In this document: positions 49,300-60,795 of the stretch, piece by piece
How the letters are laid out: each line of letters begins with the position of its first letter
Numbering within the stretch: position 1 is the first letter of the stretch
NCBI RefSeq assembly: GCF_045679555.1
Contig: NC_092087.1
Coordinates: forward strand, 22,158,925-22,222,924
DNA: 64,000 nt
Origin: Salvelinus alpinus
Lineage: Eukaryota > Chordata > Actinopteri > Salmoniformes > Salmonidae
Direction: 5' to 3'
The notes under the pieces: model-generated
Database searches by the model: none
What the model was told of the DNA's origin: nothing
The model's input: only the letters and a program-made list of their open reading frames with translations
Position numbers and translations under genes: made by a program

Positions 49300-50939
49300 C
49301 AGTGCATTCAGAAAGTATTCAGACCTCTTGACATTTTGTTGTGTTACAGCCTTATTCTAAAATGGATCAAATATTTTAGCAAATTTATAAAATAAAAAAA
49401 ACTTAAATATCACATTTACATAAGTATTCAGACCCATTTCTCAGTACTTTGTTGAAGTACCTTTGGCAGCAATTACAGCCTCGAGTCTTCTTGGGCATGA
49501 TGCTACAAGCTTGGCACACCTGTATTTTGGGAGTTTCTCACATTCTTTTCTGCAGATCCTCTCAAGCTCTGTCAGGTTGGATGGGAAGCCTCACTGCACA
49601 GCTTTTCTCAGGTCTCTCCAGAGATGTTTTCGATCGGGTTCAAGTCCGGGCTCTGGCTGGGCCACTCAAGGTCATTCAGAGACTTGTTCCGAAGCCACTC
49701 CTGTATTATCTTGGCTGTGTGCTTAGGGTCATTGTCCTGTTGGAAGGTGAACCTTCGTGACAGTCTGAGGTCCTGAGCGTTCTGGAGCAGGTTTTCTTCA
49801 AGGATCTGTCTGTACTTTGCTCCGTTCATCTTTCCCTCGATCCTGACATGCCACCACTATGCTTCACCATAGGGACCGTGCCAGGTTTTCTCCAGACGTG
49901 ACGCTTGGGATTCAGGCCAAAGAGTTCAATCTTGGTTTCTTCAGACCAGAGAATCTTATTTCTCATGGTCTGAGATTCTTTAGGTGCCTTTTGGCAAACT
50001 CCAAGCGAGCTGTCATGTGCCTTTTAGTGAGGAGTGGCTTACATCTGACCTCTCTACCATAAAGGCCTGATTGGTGGAGTGCTGTAGAGATTGTCGTTCT
50101 CCCATCTTTAAAAAAAAAAACATTTATTTAACCTTTATTAAACCAGGTAGGCCAGTTGAGAACAAGTTCTCATTTACAACTGCGACCCGGCCTAAATAAA
50201 GCAAAGCAGTGCGACAAAAACAACAACACAGAGTTACATATAAACAAACGTACAGTCAATAACACAATAGAAAAATCTATGTACATTGTGTGCATAGATT
50301 TTCACAGAGGAACTCCAGAGCTCTGTCAGAGTGACGATCAGGTTCTTGGTCACCTCCCTGACCTCCCTGACCAAGTTTAGCTGGGTGGCCAGCTCTAGGA
50401 AGTGTTACTAACTTCTTCCATTTAATGATGATGGAGGCCACTGTGTTCTTGGGGACTTTAAATGCTGTAGAAATGTTTGGTACCCTTCCCCAGATGTGTG
50501 CAACGACACAATCCTGTTTCGGAGCTCTACGGACAATTCCTTCGACTTCATGGCTTGGTTTTTGCTCTGACATGCACTGTGAACTGTGGGACCTTATATA
50601 GACAGGTGTGTGCCTTTCCAAATCAGGTCTAATCAATTGAATGTACCACAGGTGGACTCCAATCAAGTTGTAGAAACATCTCAAGGATGATCAATGGAAA
50701 CAGGATGCACCTGAGCTCAATTTCAAGTCTCATAACAAAGAGTCTGAATACTTATGTAAATAAGGTATTTCTGTTTTTATTTTGAATACATTTGCAAAAA
50801 CGTATAAAAACCTGTGTGTGCTTTGTCATTATGGGGTATTGTGTGTAGATTGATAAGGAAACAATTTATTGAATCAATTTTAGAATAAGGCTGTAACGTA
50901 GCAAAAAATAAGGGGTCTAAATACTTTCCGAATGCACTG
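49300..50939 (-). mobile_element. Tc1-like transposon with nested RSg-1-type insertion (family 6)
   Basis: TA-flanked inverted ends (CAGTGCATTCAGAAAGTATT) bound 1,640 bp. The catalytic end [20 protein letters not shown] and [12 protein letters not shown] is in frame at 49608-49829, the N-terminal part in pieces at 50277-50684 (GIVRRAPKQDCVVAHIWGR). A 185-bp RSg-1-like 3' tail occupies about 50108-50292 and splits the transposase. Confidence 0.88.
50108..50292 (-). repeat. RSg-1-like LINE 3' tail nested in Tc1
   Basis: Matches the tail of the LINE at 12690-12850 (AGGCCAGTTGAGAACAAGTT, then AAAGCAAAGCAGTGCGACAA). Begins with an A10 run that marks the poly(A) end on the minus strand. Confidence 0.8.
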
Positions 50940-50954
50940 TAGGTCACAAATTGT

Positions 50955-51185
50955 ATATTTTTATATTTCTTTATTTAACTAAGTTAGTTAATAACAAATT
51001 ATTATTTTACAATGACGGCCTACCCCGGGCCAAACCCTCCCCTAACCCGGACGACGCTGGGCCGATTGTGCTCCACCCTATGGGACTCCTGATCACGGCC
51101 TGTAGTGATACAGCCCGGTATCGAACCAGTGTCTGTTGTGACGCCTCTAGCACTGAGATGCAGTGCCTTAGACCACTGCGCCCAA
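50955..51185 (-). repeat. tRNA-Leu-headed SINE
   Basis: Nearly complete second copy of the element at 1-194: the tRNA-like head is at about 51120-51185 on the minus strand, the tail at 50955. Confidence 0.8.
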
Positions 51186-51277
51186 ATAAAGCTATCCCCA
51201 GTAAAATTGTAGCACAACTCATGAGCCCACCTCCTGCACTGCTCACACCTAATCCTGTGACTGAAAACAGGGGGAGG

Positions 51278-51677
51278 TGTCACGCTCGTCGTCCTCCTCG
51301 TCTGAGGAGGAGTAGTTGGAAGGATCGGAGGACCAAAATGCAGCGTGGTATGTGTTCATCATGAATTTAATAAACAGAACACTGAACAAACTATACAAAA
51401 CAATAAACGAACAACGAACGTGAAGCTATATAAGAAATGTGCTGACACAAGCAACTAACATAGACAATCACCCACAACCCACAATGACAAAACAGGCTAC
51501 CTAAATATGGTTCCAAATCAGAGACAACGACTAACACCTGCCTCTGACTGAGAACCATATCAGGCCAAACACAGAAACAGACAAACTAGACATACAACAT
51601 AGAATGCCCACTCAGATCACACCCTGACCAGACAAAACATAGAAACATACAAAGCAAACTATGGTCAGGGCGTGACA
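51278..51677 (-). mobile_element. solo LTR (400 bp) with 5-bp target duplication
   Basis: Ends TGTCACG and CGTGACA (the TG..CA rule) are flanked by GGAGG at 51273-51277 and 51678-51682. On the minus strand a TATA-like CTTATATAGC and an ATTAAA signal are in the expected order. No internal retroviral or gag-pol sequence is present, so it is a recombined solo LTR. Related to 55617-56060. Confidence 0.85.
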
Positions 51678-51839
51678 GGAGGAGAGATGCCAATTGTCAA
51701 GCTCTCTCTTAAAAACATAGCTAGCTATCTAACTATATGACATAAAATGCTGTGTAAAATAGCTAAAAGGCTATAAAGTAACATTAACTGTAAAGCTATC
51801 AGTCACGAGTGGAAACATTTACAACTGCAATTAAGTTAT

Positions 51840-52510
51840 GTTATCTTTTTAATGTATTTTACAAATAAAATAAATCTATATAGCCCTTCTTACATCAGCT
51901 GATATCTCAAAGTGCTGTACAGAAACCCAGCCTAAAACCCCAAACAGCAAGCAATGCATGTGTAGAAGCACGGTGGCTAGGAAAAACTCCCTGGAAAGGC
52001 CCAAACCTAGGAAGAAACCTAGAGAGGAACCAGGCTATGAGGGGTAGCCAGTCCTTTTCTGGCTGTGCCGGGTGGAGATTATAACAGAACATGGCCAAGA
52101 TGTTCAAATGTTCATAAATGACCAGCATGGTCAAATAATAATAATCACAGTAGTTGTCGAGGGTGCAACAAGTCAGCACCTCAGGAGTAAATGTCAGTTG
52201 GCTTTTCATAGCCGATCATTAAGAGGATCTCTACCGCTCCTGCTGTCTCTAGAGAGTTAAAAACAGCAGGTCTGGAACAGGTAGCACATCCGGTAAACAG
52301 GTCAGGGTTCCATAGCCGCAGGCAGAACAGTTGAAACTGGAACTACTGCAGCATAAATACTGGAGGCTGAGACAGGAGGGGTCAGGAGACACTGTGGCCC
52401 CATCCGATGATACCCCCGGACAAGGCCAAACAGGCAGGATATAACCCCACCCACTTTGCCAAAGCACAGCCCCCACACCACTAGAGGGATATCTTCAACA
52501 ACTACCAACA
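51840..52510. repeat. dispersed salmonid repeat, unclassified
   Basis: The segment (for example TCAAAGTGCTGTACAGAAAC, then GGCTAGGAAAAACTCCCTGG) is one I recognise as very common in salmonid DNA. No coding capacity or clear termini was found. Confidence 0.55.
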
Positions 52511-53029
52511 ATAAGACGATCTGATAATAAGGTTGCTAGCTAGCACTCCTAGCAGCTTATTCTAACTAGCTAGCATTTACTGCCAATGAGGTTACTAGCT
52601 AGCAAGTTATTATAAACTAGCTCTAACTGGGCTAGTCATTGTCTAAATGACAGGTAGAAACACATCCATAATCATAAAGGGGTAACTAGCCCGCAGGGGC
52701 CAGTTACCCCCAAGTAAGGAGGGAATAGTTGCCCCCAACACACTCATCCAACACAAAACATTATCAACATTTTTCTCTCTAAACAAGTGGATTATTTATC
52801 TTAAGGCTTTCCTACCTGTATATGTAAAAAATAATTATAGATATACGTTAATATATCTACAACTTTGTCAAAATTTTGATCAACTTACCATAAAATCGTT
52901 TTGTTGAAATATCTCCAAAAGTTGTGATGACACAGAGGACATTTTTTGTTGTTGAGGAAGAGCAGTGGCAGCAAAACACACCTGCCTCTTTAAAGTTTTA
53001 TGGCAGACTACACCTATTGGTGTATTACA

Positions 53030-53115
53030 GCCAACTCCTGTAATGGGTTTTCTTCTTTGATATTATGCTGGTCCACAAACAAATGCTGTGTATAGTTGCA
53101 TGCCGCCACCTACTG
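53030..53115 (-). repeat. LINE 3' end copy
   Basis: Shares TGCATGCCGCCACCTACTGT with the 3' end at 47550-47575. Orphan tail only. Confidence 0.65.
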
Positions 53116-53639
53116 TTTTGGCTATATATAAGACAAATAATTAACAAAATAAAAATAAACAAAATAAACAAAAATACAACTCAATGTACTCCTTTATTCA
53201 GATTCAACTACCAATGCCCCTCCCTACAGGCCTGAGAAGGAAGATCATCTTCGGACAGTATTCTTTGCTTTACTGCCAAAATGTTTTTGCTTTCATAATT
53301 TTGGGATATACCATGTAAACACTGTTGTTCTAAATCTAAAGCTCTTTGGTCTTTCATAGGCTTATATCTACATTTCAATACAATGTTCTACAGTGAAAGT
53401 AATCTGCTGAGAGGGGTAACAAGTACACTGTAAACACCAATGCAATGTAGAAAATATTTATTAGGCCAAACATTACTGTTGTATACAGTAGCATACAACA
53501 AAACCATAAACATATGTAAACCAAAAGTATATTCTTTAGAATACAGTAAAGAACACAATTGTGTGTGTGGGGTCCCGGGGGGGGCAGTCCAGGAATTGGT
53601 AGGGGGGGCAGTCACCAGTGCTAAGCTACGCTTCATCTC

Positions 53640-55025
53640 TTCTCCAGCCTGGGTCTGGCCACAATACTTCGTCCATGTCACAAGATAGGTTTTCTCTTGC
53701 CAAACATCGAGGGAAGTATCTCCTAGCATGGCGTATCCAACCTTGGACAGAGGCAACCTCTATGTCCCCACATGCGTCCTCCATTGCCTGGAGAAGCGGC
53801 ATGCGGGCATAGGGTTAGCAATCATACACTTTCCAGCGCCAGGCTGAGAAGAATTCCTCTATGGGATTTAGAAAAGGTGAATATGGGGGTAGGTACAAAA
53901 CTACAAATTGTGGATGGGTGGCAAACCAGTTTGACCAGAACAGCCCGGTGAAAACTAACATTGTCCCATAAAACCACAAATCTAGCAGGCTCCTGATCTG
54001 GATCAGGGACAAGCATTGTGTAAATTGCATCCAGAAAAGTGAGCATATGGCCGGTGTTGTACGGACCCAGTGTGGCATTGTGATGGAGGACCCCGTTTTA
54101 AGTGATGGCAGCACACAGTTATATTACACCCACGCTGTCCAGGGACATCTTCCGCGTCGCCTGGTTTTGGTGAGGTTGATGCCAACCTCATCCACATAAA
54201 TAAATTAATGGCGAATTACATGGGCATCCAGCTCCAATACTCTCTGTAACAGACAAAAGGATATACAGATGAGTAAATATGGTATGTCTGAAGTACTGGA
54301 AGTAGTGTTGCATACATACCTCTACAAAGTCATGTCACATATTCTTGACTGTCAGAGTTTCTCTCAAATGGCACCTTGTAAAGTTGTTTCATCGTCACTC
54401 GGTGCCGTTGGAGGATGCGTTGTATGGTCGACAGGCTTACAGCATTGATGTTGTTAAATATGGTGTCATTATTTAAGATATGCTCTCTTATCTCTCGAAT
54501 CCTAATTGCATTGTTGGCCAAAACCATATTTATAATTGCAGTCTCTTGTACATCTGTAAACAAGTGTCCTCGTCCTCCATGATGTCTTTGCCTTTCCACT
54601 CTGTACAGAATTCACAGTATGTGTTCAGCATAGGAACTGTAAACAATGTACAAAAAAATGTAGTACAGCATGATAGCCAACCTCATTCATTCAATGCAGT
54701 GCAGTAAATGGATGGCTTAGAGTTACAAATGTTTATGCAATACTATGCAGTCATACGTATTTTACAGTACATTACTGTAATGCTAAAATAGTCATTAGAT
54801 AGTTGCATACCTGTTCTCATTTCTGAAGGTTCGAATTATGGACGCCACTGTAAATCGATTCAAGTTGGGCTGGACTCTCAGCCTCTCTCATGGTCAAACC
54901 GTGGTTGATCACATGATCAACAAGTGTTGCCCTAATCTCATCAGAAATGGCTCTCCTTCCTTCTCTTCTTTGCCCTCGTCCTCTTCTTCCTCTCCCTCCT
55001 ACTCCTCTCTGTCCATTGTTGGCAT
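53640..55025 (-). mobile_element. IS630/Tc1-superfamily transposon, decayed
   Basis: From right to left on the minus strand: a Gly/Arg-rich leader then RRAISDEIRATLVDHVINHG (about 54910), the second HTH HGGRGHLFTDVQETAIINMV (54330-54599), and the catalytic part FVVLWDNVSFHRAVLVK with an Asp and PPYSPFLNPIEEFFSAWRWK with the Glu (53815-54114). Frames shift at least three times. Terminal repeats were not identified. It differs from the six Tc1 families elsewhere in the window. Confidence 0.82.
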
Positions 55026-55616
55026 CTATTGTTCAAAACAGGTAATCTGACCTTTGACCTATTTATAGGCCTATACTACAGTAAAGCAGTGATTGGTTAG
55101 TGATCAGTTAAGCTATTAGTGTTTGCACATGTGAGGAGTGTGTGTGTGACCTGGTGAATAAGTGTAGCATTTTGATTGGTTGTGTTTGGAAAAGGAAAGC
55201 AAGTCACTTCCTGTTAGATTTTTGTGTTTTAGGTAGAGAATTGTGTGTAGTGTTTTGAAAAAAGTGTTTTATGCAGTTGACAACTGAGTCAAAGGCTGAG
55301 AAATAGCTTATGGTTTTGGATATTTGGTGTGTAGTTTTGCACTTTGAGTGAGAGGTTTCAAAAATCGTGTGACATGAAAAGATTTTGTGTGTAAGCAGTT
55401 GGAAAAAACTGTAGTACAATTCATTGTGTGTATGATACTGTGCATGATACTGTGTGTGATACTGCTGTCCCGTACAAATTAATTACTCTCAATCAATTTA
55501 GAAATAGATTCACAATAAGTAAAACATATTTGCTATGCATTTGATCAAACCAATACCCTTTTCAATATTTAATTTAGTATAATTTGACATTATGTGTCTT
55601 GAGAAACATGAACATT

Positions 55617-56060
55617 TGTCACAATCGTCGTAACATTGTGGAAGAGAGGAGGACCAAGGTGCAGCGTGATGACAATACATCTTCCTTTTATTGAAGACGA
55701 AAACGAAACGAAGAACACTGACAAACTATACAAAACAACAAACGACCGTGAAGCTATAAAACGAAAGTGCAGACACAAGCAACTAACGTAAAGACATAGA
55801 TAATCACCCACGAACTACCTAATGAATATGGCTGCCTAAATATGGTTCCCAATCAGAGACAACGATAGACAGCTGTCTCTAATTGAGAACCAATCTAGGC
55901 AACCATAGACATACATACCCCTAGACTAGACACTTTAACCAACTAAACCACAGCACCCATAAACCCCTAGACAATACAAAACACATACATCCCCCATGTC
56001 ACACCCTGACCTAACTAAAATAATAAAGAAAACAAAGATAACTAAGGCCAGGGCGTGACA
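55617..56060 (-). mobile_element. solo LTR (444 bp) with 5-bp target duplication
   Basis: Ends TGTCAC and GTGACA are flanked by ACATT at 55612-55616 and 56061-56065. The body matches the LTR at 51278-51677 (ACAAACTATACAAAACAA, TGCAGCGTG strings). It lies 0.55 kb upstream of the first MDFI-like coding exon. Confidence 0.87.
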
Positions 56061-56609
56061 ACATTGAATTGCTTCTGAATGTGATGTGGATTCTACTCTT
56101 GTTCCTTGTAGTCAAAGCAAAAACAAGTATTTTATATATTCATTTTTTAAATATGTTTAGAATACATGACATGCATGGGTTAAGTTTGCAGGCTGATCGG
56201 GGCCATATATCCTGGGCCTGCTGGTCAAGACTGGTACCTCAAAAGGACTCCTGGCCAGTGAAGGGGGTTGTGCAGATGTATAGGTCAATTCCTACAATTA
56301 CAAACCTCTCAAAACCCTTGCTGAAAATGGTGTGCTCCTGTACTTTCATTAGGATGTCAGCATTTCCTCACCCCGGCCAGTATCCAGATGTCTTTTCCAA
56401 AATGGAGATTAATAATAGATTAATAACCATGCTATTTCTTGCATATCTGTACATTTCCCCCAGGTTCTGATTGTAAGTGAAAGTACTTAAAACTGCTGAC
56501 TGGAACCCATTTAGTGAATGGCTGAAATATCCTTTGTCTCTTTGTTGCCTTTTAGATTTCAAATTGATTGTGCTGCTTTGGAGACAGTGAATGTTTCTTA
56601 ACTGATGCC

Positions 56610-57835
56610 ATGGATTGGAACCGGGAGTCTGGAGAAGTGAATCCAGAGAGATCACAGTCCTGCTATGTAATACACGATCTAAGTGCACAAAATGCTTCCA
56701 ATGGATCGACAGTGGACCACACAGGTACTTCATGTGCTTCAGACTGCTAGTCTTTCAAAGTGAATGTTCAGCATTATCTGGGGGATGCTATGTATTCTCA
56801 TAGCTATGTGTTATGTTTTCTTCCCCTCACCCAGGGAACTAATATTGCATGTTGTAACATGGTATTTTCTTCCAAATTAAAGCATCTTTGACAGAGGATA
56901 GATAGCACTTTGTCGGACCGGATTCACCATGAGGACAGTCAACCATCTTTGACTGATGTTTCTGCCAATGAGAGTTCCTGCCTGCTACCTATTCATTCTG
57001 CATTACTGACAACAAGATTAGGTATCACGTTGAGTGAAGATTGAATGAAGATTGAATCAACACAAGAATGTTGTACAAGATGACATTGCATTAGCTGAAA
57101 GTGTAACCACTTATTTCTTAATCTAATTTCATATCATATTCAGAACCTTCAATTGATGAGAATTCTGAATTTCACCACCAGAACATCCATAGTACCTTAC
57201 TAACGGACAAGACAAATGAAGCACAACAATGGTCTGTGGCAAAAGAACAACCACAGCCAATTTCCCCACAGTTGACCACCTTAAAGCATTGCCCACCATA
57301 CCAAATGAGACCGCCACCCACTTCAATAAGGAAGAGCAGCTACAAAACCTCTGCTGTCCAGATTAACAAGTGGATGGAGATGGTGAGAGCCTTTTCTGAA
57401 TGTGAAGAAATAAATTACTTCTAGATTTAAATGTAGTTTTGCATTTATAGTTTTGTACTTTCCTCTTTACAAATGCCTTCCAATCCATGTTTCCCTGCTT
57501 CCTGTCTTTTCACATCCTTAGACCTGTGTGCCTCCATCCTCTTGGCATGTCTTTTCTGTCAGCCTTGGGACTGTTTACTGGCCACGGGGAAAGGATGCCA
57601 TGCCTGTGCCTCATCCCTGTGCTCCTCCCTGCGCTCCACAGTGTGCTGCTGTGAGCCTGATTCCCTGGAGACTTTGCTGGACATGACCCATCACTGTGGC
57701 TGCTGTGGGTGTCTGGATGCCCACTGCTGCCTGTGTATAGATCCAGGATTTGAGTGCTGTGTCTGTGATATCTGCATGCAAGCCACAGAGTGTGTGGATC
57801 TAGGCATGGAGATCTTACAAATGCTCTTCCACTAA
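56610..57835 (+). CDS. MyoD-family-inhibitor (I-mfa) domain protein, exon 3/4 junction unresolved
   Basis: Exons: 56610-56724 (MDWNRESGEVNPERSQSCYV ...), 56902-57021, 57144-57382, and 57522-57835. The last exon carries the Cys-rich I-mfa domain: LCASILLACLFCQPWDCLL, CHHCGCC-type clusters, and the end CDICMQATECVDLGMEILQM. This matches the CCVHCILACLFCEF and CLEICMECC parts of MDFI, MDFIC and MDFIC2, which bind bHLH and other transcription factors or, as recently described, PIEZO channels. The first two junctions keep frame. The clear donor at 57382 leaves phase 0 while the last exon's frame needs phase 1, so either a different splice site is used or this copy is frameshifted. The exon 2 acceptor is also weak. 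Which family member it is cannot be told by eye. Confidence 0.72.
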
Positions 57836-60795
57836 CCTGGTTAGTGTCAAACGATTATGAACACTGTCAAGAGTCAGAGATTGTAGCGATGGTGTAGGGC
57901 CAAGCTCAAAGGACAGTAACGAATCTGCAGTAATTACATTTCATTTAGATCTTGGGGTAACTGACAAAGTCTGCTTGGTTCTTTGCATTTCTAAATCTGC
58001 ACTGGCAACATGCTTTTCTAACCAATGACTCAAGGTGGACCACAATGTGAAAGACAGCTAACCACATACAGACAACTCGGTGATACTTTATTGCTGATAG
58101 GGAGTGAAACTGTTGAGAGGGTGCCACTGCACTCCAAGTATAGTTAATTGAGAGTAGTGATTAACTAAACCATAAATCTGCTCATATACAAATGTACATT
58201 TACTTCAGAGCAAAGTGGTGAGTGAGGTGGGGTTGGGGTAAATGATCTGGAGTTCTTGGCAGCAAGGAAGGCATCAGCATTTGAAAGGACAAAAACGAAA
58301 ATAAAATGTTAATAGAAGCATGGTAATATTATTATGGACAATCGACTGTATGAATTCTACTAATGTAAAATATTGACAGGATAGGGCACATTTACAGTAT
58401 GGTTTGATATTCAGAAGTCACATACATATACTGTATACATTTACAGAAAATTTGTGTTTCCATCCCTGATATTCAAGAAAAATGATTGATAATGGAATAA
58501 AAGCCATTAAAATGAATCAACAGAAACCCTCTCTCTGAACAATTGCACTCATGTATTGAATATGTATTTTTTTAGGCAACTACACTCTGTACACTCCCCA
58601 CCTTGAGACTCCCCACTCCCCACCTTAATTTTATTACAGTAGTTTGGGGAAAATAAAGCTTTAAGCCTCCTAGCACTGTCATGCAATCTGCAAAAATCCA
58701 GTACAAAGCTCCTGCAAAGCTAGGAGGAGCCACAACACTACCATATTGCTTTTACCCATTGAATACATTCCAAATCCAAGGGCCAGTCTGAGAAAGCAGA
58801 GGGTATGCAAGAAAAGCATGTTTGGAACAATGAAGCCCAACCATAGAGACACAATGCACTCTGAAAACCCTTTTTCCATTGTGAAATACCGTGATTAAAT
58901 AGACCAAGCATGAAACTGTAATTGCATCACTGCAGTGAAAAGCATTCAAGCACTCGTTTAAAATAAACAAAACACACCAGACAATAGTGTAGATTTAGAC
59001 AGGTTGCTTATCTGAGCATAGAAAAAGCTAGTAACTCAATACACATTAAAATATAAAAAGTGTCCAACAACAATATATTCCCTTTAAGGCTGTCAGAGGT
59101 TTGCATTCCAGTAAAAGCAGAACCATAACTGAAAATCAGAACAGCAAAAATAGATATTTTTCTAAATGATTCAAATTAGAGCTACATTCAAGTCACAGAC
59201 AATGAATGAAAAAATGAAATTGTATGTGTCAAATCGCCAGTTGGCAACCCATCCTTTAAGGGATTAATTGACACAAACACTACAATGTGCATTAGAAACA
59301 GATAATCAGACAGATATTGCATTGTTGGTCTCAAACATTTTCATCTCCATAAAAAAAGCCTGTGTTAGGAGAGTACACTGCAGGGATCTTCCTTGACATG
59401 GCGGAAAGGCACCATTGTTTCAAGAATGAGAAGCATCTCGGAAGCATCAATGGCAATAGATAAAACAGACATGGAAACAGATTCCTAAACATATACAGGT
59501 AATGAATGTACTTTTCTTTGAAAAGCTTGTCAATACAAATTAAAGGAAGACTATGGGGGCTAGAGGAGTGATAATAACCATATACAGATTTCAGTCTCTG
59601 AGAAAAACATGGGGAATGTTAGACAGTCCCATGACCATACACATTTTCAGATTAGAGGACTAAGGAAAAAGTAGTGGATTAAGGATTAATTTTAACTGTA
59701 TGTCTAGAGTTAGGGGCCAAGTCTATGTGAGCTATATAAATCTTATTCAACATAATCTTATATCATCACAAATGACCATATGACATCAGAAATAGACTAC
59801 TGCACACAACCCAGTGCATGTTTTTGCAACACAAACACATGTAGCATGCAGTGTTTCAGAGATTAACATACGTTAAAGCTATACTTCCATTTACTATATA
59901 ACAATATATAACACACCCGTATAATGACTTAAATATATTACCATTCTGTGAAAGGTGGCCTGCTTTGGCTGACTGGCTGCAGTAGCTTTTGTTTTACTTC
60001 TCTCCTTCTCTTGTTCATTGTTAGTTGAGTTAGTGACCAGCTGTACAACCATTCAACGGACAAAAGCGTTAAAAGAAAATGCATACAGACAACAGGAAAA
60101 GGCGCAACATGCTTTGAAAGTAAATGTAAGATACAGTAAATCTAGATTTTTTTTGTTTTTACAGGTCATCAAATGTGTTTTTTTTATTTTTTATTATTAT
60201 ATCACAATCACTATGTGCCATATATTTAATAAATACTACTTTGGTAAATTTTTTGTTAGACAAACCTTCTGAGATGTAAAAAAAAGGCATACACTTTAAG
60301 CTAACAAATCCTGATTCAAGTCAGTTAAAAAATATCTCAATTCAATAGCACACCTGTTATGTAGTTCATGCCAATTTCACTAAATAGATACAAGAACCTC
60401 ATTGCTTTCTTCCCACAAAAGTTGCAAAGTGCACAAAGTATACGCTCTACAAGGACCAATAATATACTTGACTAAACCACCACTATTTCCTCTTTAATTT
60501 CTCTGCAGGGAACTCTTGGTTGAGTTGAGGCTTGCAAGAAACAGAACACAAATCAATGTCCATAGTCCATATCCAAATACTAATTTTACTATTTTCCATT
60601 TGAAAATGATTGCATTACTATTGATTCGTGTACCGAAAAGTTTTTGTTTTCTTTTTCTAAGTTCAGGGACCAATATTAACTTGGTAAGAAAGGAAAGGAT
60701 TGTCATTTATTTTGTACTGATGCATGATTCAGATCAAAGTCCTGTTCAGTTAAACGATTGGCTGTTTGTTTTAAAGCAGACCCCAATAAGACCCT
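57836..60795 (-). other. long 3' UTR of tfe3, probable
   Basis: No exon or transposon was recognised between the MDFI-like stop and the tfe3 stop. MiT/TFE genes have kilobase-long 3' UTRs; an AATAAA on the minus strand near 58086 would give about 2.7 kb. Part may be the 3' UTR of the convergent MDFI-like gene. Confidence 0.4.

Noticed and set aside
56069-56470. 133-codon plus-strand ORF with hydrophobic start
   Set aside because: Starts at the edge of the solo LTR, has no recognised domain, and precedes the MDFI-like exons without a fitting splice pattern.
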